Assembly (NCBI RefSeq): GCF_001294625.1
Contig: NZ_CP012677.1
Location: 1,984,001 to 2,048,000 of the forward strand
Direction of reading: 5' to 3'
Source of the DNA: Arthrobacter alpinus
Lineage (GTDB): Bacteria > Actinomycetota > Actinomycetes > Actinomycetales > Micrococcaceae
Length of the DNA stretch: 64,000 nucleotides
The translations under genes and the position numbers were made by a program. How positions within the stretch are numbered: the first letter of the stretch is position 1; each line of letters opens with the position of its first letter. The notes beneath the pieces are model-generated. The model saw nothing but the letters and a program-made list of their open reading frames with translations. It searched no databases and had not been told where the DNA came from. Shown here in pieces: positions 60,122 through 64,000 of this stretch.

Positions 60122-60590
60122 TCACAATTCATGGCAACCGAATGCCAAAGGGTATCCTTGGACGTCGAAATAGGGTAGAACTTTCCCCGAATCGGCTGAG
60201 TTCCTGGCCTTCTCGAAGGCCACCAAGCCATCGTGGAGTGCATATTCGTGCGTTATGAAAGGGTCCACAAATAATGAGCCGTCAGCAAGTACCGCAATAA
60301 CCTCGACTATTTCATCATTGAAGCGGTAAGAGCCCACCAGCTTAAGTTCCTACTTGACCGCCAAACAGATACAACCGGTTGCTTAATGGCTGGGAGTATC
60401 CCCCCCGTGACCACGCGGCCGCCATGAAGAGCACCGTTGATGACCGATGCCAGACCGAAGTGGTTCCCCGATGACTCAATGACACCATCGGCCCCCGCTG
60501 CGGCAACCGCCTGTTCATCCGGGACGCCCAGCAGCACATCAGCACCGCGCGGCGCATCGATCACCGCGGCGTTCCCTGGCTGCGGCGGGA
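60122..60590 (-). pseudogene. Truncated zinc-type alcohol dehydrogenase (idonate/sorbitol type)
   Basis: Only the C-terminal half of a medium-chain dehydrogenase remains. In one frame are VIDAPRGADVLLG, GADGVIESSGNHFGLASVIN and GGRVVTGGILPAIKQPV. After a frame change near 60340 comes GSYRFNDEIVEVIAVLADG, DPFITHEYALHDGLVAFEKA and a normal end. The first catalytic half and the Rossmann glycine motif are missing. An L-idonate 5-dehydrogenase-like origin fits its place beside gnd and a sugar-acid-type locus. It is not functional. Confidence 0.7.
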
Positions 60591-60841
60591 GGGCACGTCA
60601 TTGTTGGAGTATGGGCGCAACGGAGGCTGGCGTGAGACCCCAGGGCTCCCGCGGATCGGTTCCAGAGCGTCAATCGCCAGCTTCCCCACAGCAGATTGGC
60701 CGCCATGGGGCGCCCCTACGGCGCAGACCGGTGAATCTGACCGTTAGGCAGGCGCCTTGAGGCGATGATGCGGCTTGGATCCTTGCGTACCACTCCTCAC
60801 AACTTTGTAGCTAGGTCTTGTGCGAGGCTTCTCATCGAGTT

Positions 60842-60878
60842 TGTTCAGTATTCTATCCACAATTCAGTATGATGAACA
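60842..60878 (+). promoter_or_regulatory. Possible regulator half-sites before the hydroxyacid dehydrogenase
   Basis: TGTTCA (60842-60847) and TGAACA (60873-60878) face each other 25 bp apart, with a direct repeat TTCAGTAT within. The same half-site core forms a tighter inverted repeat before the IclR gene (63292-63316), which suggests a common regulator. The sites are short, so this is tentative. Confidence 0.35.
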
Positions 60879-61933
60879 TCATGACCCGAAATAATCTCAC
60901 TGTCGCGATTGCCGTCCCGCTCGAGGCCGAGCTCGTTCAAGCCATCAGGGCCGCCAACCCGGCCGTCACCGTCCTGTACGAGTCCGAGCTTTTACCTCCC
61001 GAGCGCTTCCCGGCGGACCACGGCGGGGACCCCTCTTTTCAACGCACCCCGGAGAAGGAGGCCCGCTACTGGGAGATGCTGCGCAACGCGGATATCCTCT
61101 ACGGGTTCCCGAATGAAAGCCCGGCTGGGCTGGCCAGCATTGCATCGAGTGGGAAGCTGCAGTGGATCCAGGCCATGACTGCGGGAGCAGGCGGTACCGT
61201 CAAGGCCGCCAATCTCTCAGCCGACGACCTTGCCCGTATCACGGTCACCAGTTCGGCCGGAATCCATGCCCTGCCGCTGGCTGAATTTGCCATGATGGGC
61301 GCACTGAACGGTCTCAAACGCACCCCCGAGCTGGCCGCCGATCAGGACGCCAGGAACTGGCCCGAGCTCCGCAAGCCCACCCGCCTTGCCAGCGGCTCCC
61401 GCGTTGTCATCACGGGCCTGGGCGAAATCGGCTTGGAAACCGCACGCCTGGCCCGAGCCCTGGGCATGAATGTCAGCGGCACCAAGCGAAAAGTGGAAGC
61501 CATCGAAGGCATCGACACAGTCACCGACACCGCCGGCCTACCGGGCCTTCTGGCAACGGCCGACGTCCTCATCAACACCCTGCCCGGCACCCCCAACACG
61601 GAAAAGATGATCAACGCGGTAGTCTTCAACGCCATGAAGCCCGGCACGATCCTGGTCAACGTGGGCCGTGGCACCGTGGTGGACGAGGACGCCCTGCTGG
61701 AAGCGTTAAACAACGGCCAGCTTTCCTACGCCTGCCTCGACGTCTTCGCAGTGGAGCCGCTGCCGGATACGAGCCCGCTGTGGCAGCACCCGCGGGTCAT
61801 GGTCTCCCCTCACACTTCGGCGCTGAGTGCCACCGAGAACCGCCTCATCGCGGAGCGGTTTATAGAGAATCTCAAGCGGTTCCAGGCGCAGGAGCCCTTG
61901 CTACACACGGTGGATCCGGTCCACTTTTACTAA
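60869..61933 (+). CDS. D-isomer-specific 2-hydroxyacid dehydrogenase
   Basis: A cytosolic NAD(P)-dependent dehydrogenase of about 354 residues. The Rossmann segment is VVITGLGEIGLETARLARAL, followed by LINTLPGTPNTEKMIN, VNVGRGTVVDEDAL, and DVFAVEPLPDTSPLW. The catalytic triad Arg-Glu-His is expected in LVNVGRGT, in EPLP, and in SPHTSA. The substrate is unknown (glyoxylate, phosphoglycerate or a sugar acid). Start chosen among three close ATG codons (60869, 60872, 60881), none with a clear ribosome-binding site. Confidence 0.88.
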   Translation: MMNIMTRNNLTVAIAVPLEAELVQAIRAANPAVTVLYESELLPPERFPADHGGDPSFQRTPEKEARYWEMLRNADILYGFPNESPAGLASIASSGKLQWIQAMTAGAGGTVKAANLSADDLARITVTSSAGIHALPLAEFAMMGALNGLKRTPELAADQDARNWPELRKPTRLASGSRVVITGLGEIGLETARLARALGMNVSGTKRKVEAIEGIDTVTDTAGLPGLLATADVLINTLPGTPNTEKMINAVVFNAMKPGTILVNVGRGTVVDEDALLEALNNGQLSYACLDVFAVEPLPDTSPLWQHPRVMVSPHTSALSATENRLIAERFIENLKRFQAQEPLLHTVDPVHFY

Positions 61934-61943
61934 ACAGACGGCC

Positions 61944-61977
61944 AGAAGGGGAGTCTCCGCGACGGGACTCCCCTTCT
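61944..61977 (+). terminator. Terminator after the hydroxyacid dehydrogenase
   Basis: AGAAGGGGAGTC (61944-61955) and GACTCCCCTTCT (61966-61977) form a perfect 12-bp stem with a 10-nt loop, 10 bases after the stop codon. The T-run is short (CTTCTTCA). Confidence 0.75.
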
Positions 61978-62094
61978 TCATGGGATGCACAGAGTACGAC
62001 GACGGCTGGCAACTCCCACGCGCAAGGCGGCAGGCCGCCGTCGCCCCTCACCCCTTAAACACCAAGCGGTGCATGGAGCCGAAGGCGATGAGCA

Positions 62095-62395
62095 GACCTA
62101 CGCGCCCGAGGAACTTGTCGCCCTCAAACACGCCACAACCAGCCGGTCAAGATCTCTGGATCGGCCAGCCCCAGCACCGCGAGGATGGTGGCGAAGGATG
62201 CGATCACGGCACCGGAGGTACCCAACGGTGCAAAAAAAAACGGCCTAAAGATGAGCGCACTTGCCAGGCCCTAGATGTAGAAATCGTACTATTCGAGCGC
62301 GGAGCCAACGGAGCTGGCCAGGGTGGCCCGGCGAAACTGTTCCGGATCAGCGGGTCCGGGGCCGGGGACAGGCTAAGCCAAAGGGAAAACATCTC
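62095..62395 (-). pseudogene. Remnant of an MHS-family (MFS) metabolite transporter
   Basis: On the minus strand, DPEQFRRATLASSVGSALE is followed by TAG, YDFYI, another TAG, then GLASALIFRPFFFAPLGTSG and AVIASFAT. This is the first-helix region of the metabolite:H+ symporter family, whose normal sequence has EYYDFYIYG, so both stops replace tyrosine codons. A later piece, GLADPEILTGWLWRV, comes after a large internal deletion. The transporter for the neighbouring hydroxyacid or sugar-acid pathway has been lost. Confidence 0.65.
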
Positions 62396-62403
62396 CTACG
62401 TCA

Positions 62404-63207
62404 CTACCCCATGGGATTTCCCAGCATTTTTGTCAGATCGGACAGCTCCTGCACCATGGCTTGGCGCTGCTCCTGGGAGAATGTCGCCTTCAATGCAGTC
62501 ACGGATACGGCCAGGCGTGGGCCATGCGAGCCGCGCGTGGGGACGGCAACACCCAGGCTCACCACCCCCAGGGTTGACTCCTCATCCTCGAAGGCATAGC
62601 CCTTAGCGCGAATCTGCGCAAGTTCGGCCTTGAACTCACGGCCGGTCCTCAGCGACCTGGCAGTCATGACGGGCAGCACTGCCTCATCTGGAAAGAGCTG
62701 TTCAAGGTCATGATCGTGGAGCTGGGCAACCAGTGCCTTCCCTACCGCGCAGAGTGACACCGGCATCTTGTCACCAATATTGGAGGTCAGCGTTACCGCG
62801 GGATGCCCCTCGTAGCGGGCCAAGTAGATGACGTTGTCACCGTCGAGCATGGCAATGCGAACCGTTTCGCCCTTAAGTAAAGGAGCTCGTTCGCAGAAGC
62901 GGTGGAACTCCCGAACCTCATCCCTGCGGCTCAAATAAGCCGCACCCAATTCAACCAGTTTCACACCTAGCGCATAGTCGGAGCCGAGCCGGCTGATCAA
63001 GTCCGCATCCTCAAGTGCCTGCAAAAGGTTTGATGTCGAAGACTTGGGGATACCCAGCTCGCGGGCCAGGTCGCTGAGCGTGAGCCTCCCTGTGACGGAC
63101 GCAGCGAGGGCGTCAAGCACGGCTGCGGCACGGGTCACCGCAGGAGCTGGCGTTGCATTCACCCTCGCGTCACCGCGCTTCTGGGTCTTGAGTTGGATCT
63201 CGCTCAC
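62404..63207 (-). CDS. IclR family transcriptional regulator
   Basis: A 267-residue regulator. The winged helix is at about 20-80 (AAAVLDALAASVTGRLTLSD, then LARELGIPKSSTSNLLQALE). The C-terminal GAF-like effector domain follows (VIYLARYEGHPAVTLTSNIG, SLCAVGKALVAQL, GYAFEDEESTLGVVSLGVAV). GTG 63207 is the likely start because GAGGAAAG stands just ahead. The adjacent hydroxyacid dehydrogenase and two pseudogenes suggest it once controlled a small sugar-acid or hydroxyacid catabolic locus. Confidence 0.9.
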   Translation of the reverse strand: MSEIQLKTQKRGDARVNATPAPAVTRAAAVLDALAASVTGRLTLSDLARELGIPKSSTSNLLQALEDADLISRLGSDYALGVKLVELGAAYLSRRDEVREFHRFCERAPLLKGETVRIAMLDGDNVIYLARYEGHPAVTLTSNIGDKMPVSLCAVGKALVAQLHDHDLEQLFPDEAVLPVMTARSLRTGREFKAELAQIRAKGYAFEDEESTLGVVSLGVAVPTRGSHGPRLAVSVTALKATFSQEQRQAMVQELSDLTKMLGNPMG

Positions 63208-63291
63208 GTACTTTCCTCGACACTGAAGGGCTGCGGCCACGGAATGCCATGAGCCTGGTGTTCCACCGCAAAAAAAACGAGTCCATTGCAG

Positions 63292-63316
63292 TGAACAGTC
63301 TCCATCCTACTGTTCA
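63292..63316. promoter_or_regulatory. Inverted repeat upstream of the IclR gene
   Basis: TGAACAG (63292-63298) and CTGTTCA (63310-63316) are perfect 7-bp arms with an 11-bp spacer, about 85 bp before the IclR start. This is a suitable autoregulation site, and the same TGAACA/TGTTCA core occurs before the hydroxyacid dehydrogenase. Confidence 0.5.
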
Positions 63317-63381
63317 ATCCGTTATGTAGAACGTCCCATGTTGCGGGCAACCTCTTTGGCCGTGTATGTTTAATAACAGAT

Positions 63382-63418
63382 CCTCCGCTGTGACGTCCCC
63401 CAATAGTCACAGCGGAGG
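63382..63418 (+). ncRNA. Hairpin 1 with C-rich conserved loop
   Basis: Perfect 13-bp arms, CCTCCGCTGTGAC (63382-63394) and GTCACAGCGGAGG (63406-63418), enclose the loop GTCCCCCAATA. A second hairpin at 63547-63589 has an identical loop on a different stem. This resembles the C-rich-loop stem-loops of actinobacterial 6C-type RNA, but the spacing differs and the strand is not certain. It could also be a terminator pair. Confidence 0.4.
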
Positions 63419-63440
63419 GTCGTTCACGTTAAGTTAGCTT

Positions 63441-63486
63441 TCAGGTCAAGACCACGCCTCGCATCAGGTCAAGACCACGCCTCGCA
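63441..63486. repeat. Two exact tandem copies of a 23-bp unit
   Basis: The unit beginning TCAGGTCAAGACCACG and ending CTCGCA occurs at 63441-63463 and again, without change, at 63464-63486. It lies between the two C-rich-loop hairpins and probably arose by replication slippage. Confidence 0.8.
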
Positions 63487-63546
63487 TCATGAAATCGGGT
63501 GTGTCAGTTTGCATCTGGTGGCCGCAACGGATATATTTTTATCACT

Positions 63547-63589
63547 GGCTCCTCCCCACAGCGTCCCCCAATAGCTGTGGCGAGGAGCC
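63547..63589 (+). ncRNA. Hairpin 2 with the same C-rich loop
   Basis: Arms GGCTCCTCCCCACAGC (63547-63562) and GCTGTGGCGAGGAGCC (63574-63589) pair at 15 of 16 positions around the same loop GTCCCCCAATA as hairpin 1. It ends eight bases before the stop of the DUF6504 gene on the minus strand, so it may also act as that gene's terminator. Confidence 0.4.
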
Positions 63590-63596
63590 TTCAACT

Positions 63597-63929
63597 TTAT
63601 CTGGACCTTGCTGGGATCATGGGTCCGCCTCCTGAGGCACTCTCCACCCGCAGGCGCCAGCTTCCTTCGGTTGGATCGCGCTCCAGCTCCAAAGTGGCCA
63701 GGTCGCTACGCGAATTCCGCCCAAGCCGGGCCTGCACCCGCCACACCTCAACATCCACACGACCATGGCCCTTGGGCATCCGCGCCGCTTGCCCTTCCCA
63801 CCAGTTGATGCGCTCAAACCAGCGCACCGGCTCTTCCGCAACCAACCACTCCCGCCCGGCCCGTTCCACCACAACTGGCTGGCCTGCCGGCGTCGTACGA
63901 ACCACGACGCGTTCCACTAAAGTCTTCAT
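63597..63929 (-). CDS. DUF6504 family protein
   Basis: A 110-residue basic protein of the DUF6504 family, recognised by WLVAEEPVRWFERINWWEG and VWRVQARLG. In actinobacteria it is often encoded beside the SOS mutagenesis genes (imuB-type polymerase, dnaE2). ATG 63929 is preferred over 63959 because AAGGT lies ahead of it. The upstream gene on the same strand ends at 63960 and continues out of the window. Confidence 0.8.
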   Translation of the reverse strand: MKTLVERVVVRTTPAGQPVVVERAGREWLVAEEPVRWFERINWWEGQAARMPKGHGRVDVEVWRVQARLGRNSRSDLATLELERDPTEGSWRLRVESASGGGPMIPARSR

Positions 63930-63959
63930 GGCCGTTACCTTACGGACAGGCTCCGACAT

Positions 63960-64000
63960 TCAAGCACTGGCATCGCTCAGGGAGTTCTTGAGCAGCACGC
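63960..64000 (-). CDS. 3' end of a gene cut by the window edge
   Basis: The minus-strand frame ending in TGA at 63960-63962 reads VLLKNSLSDASA before the stop. It lies 30 bases before the DUF6504 start. By gene order it might be a polymerase Y or DnaE2 gene, but thirteen codons are too few to identify it. Confidence 0.3.
   Translation of the reverse strand, partial: VLLKNSLSDASA

Overview
The window reads as chromosome of a high-GC Gram-positive bacterium of the Micrococcaceae (Arthrobacter or a close relative). This rests on the GC-rich coding bias, the frequent GTG/TTG starts, MptB-type polyprenol-phosphomannose mannosyltransferases, the actinobacterial class A RNase P RNA and the long form of GAPDH. 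The species cannot be named from sequence alone. Core genes (map, orn, tRNA-His, def, prfC, rnpB, gap, msrA, cysK, cysE, gnd) alternate with accessory and decaying segments.

Layout. 0.3-10 kb: a thioredoxin behind a CsoR-like operator, a SulP transporter divergent from a MerR regulator, a broken amino-acid permease, two universal stress proteins, a PadR/DUF1048/ABC-2 efflux operon, and a luxS-mtnN pair. 10-13 kb: remains of a secreted protein and of a large LuxR-family ATPase regulator. 13-21 kb: a PASTA membrane protein, an APC permease, and an arsenic island (arsR facing acr3-arsC and a frameshifted arsO-like monooxygenase). Directly behind arsR lies a retron: an approximately 165-nt msr-msd RNA bounded by 19-nt a1/a2 inverted repeats, then a 454-residue reverse transcriptase. 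I consider this the most notable system in the window. 20-27 kb: oxidoreductase, DUF3817, MpaB-like, SGNH hydrolase, glutamate decarboxylase, a PrmC-like methyltransferase and map. 27-35 kb: four polytopic GT-C glycosyltransferases, two of the MptB type flanking two tandem GT87-like genes whose ribosome-binding sites point to ATC and ATT start codons, plus a broken DUF559-type gene.

35-45 kb is mostly housekeeping. 45-54 kb is a cell-envelope cluster: a lipoprotein of the serine beta-lactamase family that has lost its SxxK nucleophile motif, a NarL-type two-component system, an intact paralogue, and a large secreted protein with a possible aerolysin-like segment. 54-60 kb: VOC protein, coiled-coil/degenerate zinc-ribbon protein, Nif3-like protein, msrA, cysK-cysE and gnd. 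60-64 kb: a catabolic locus (2-hydroxyacid dehydrogenase and IclR regulator) with two dead members (an idonate-type dehydrogenase and an MHS-family transporter), then two hairpins with the same 11-nt C-rich loop and a DUF6504 gene.

Four one-base frameshifts in G/C homopolymer runs (two in the arsO-like gene, one each in gap and yaaA) hit otherwise intact genes. They could be sequencing errors or genuine lesions. Other pseudogenes (LuxR-type regulator, permease, DUF559, MHS transporter, dehydrogenase) carry several lesions each and are clearly dead.
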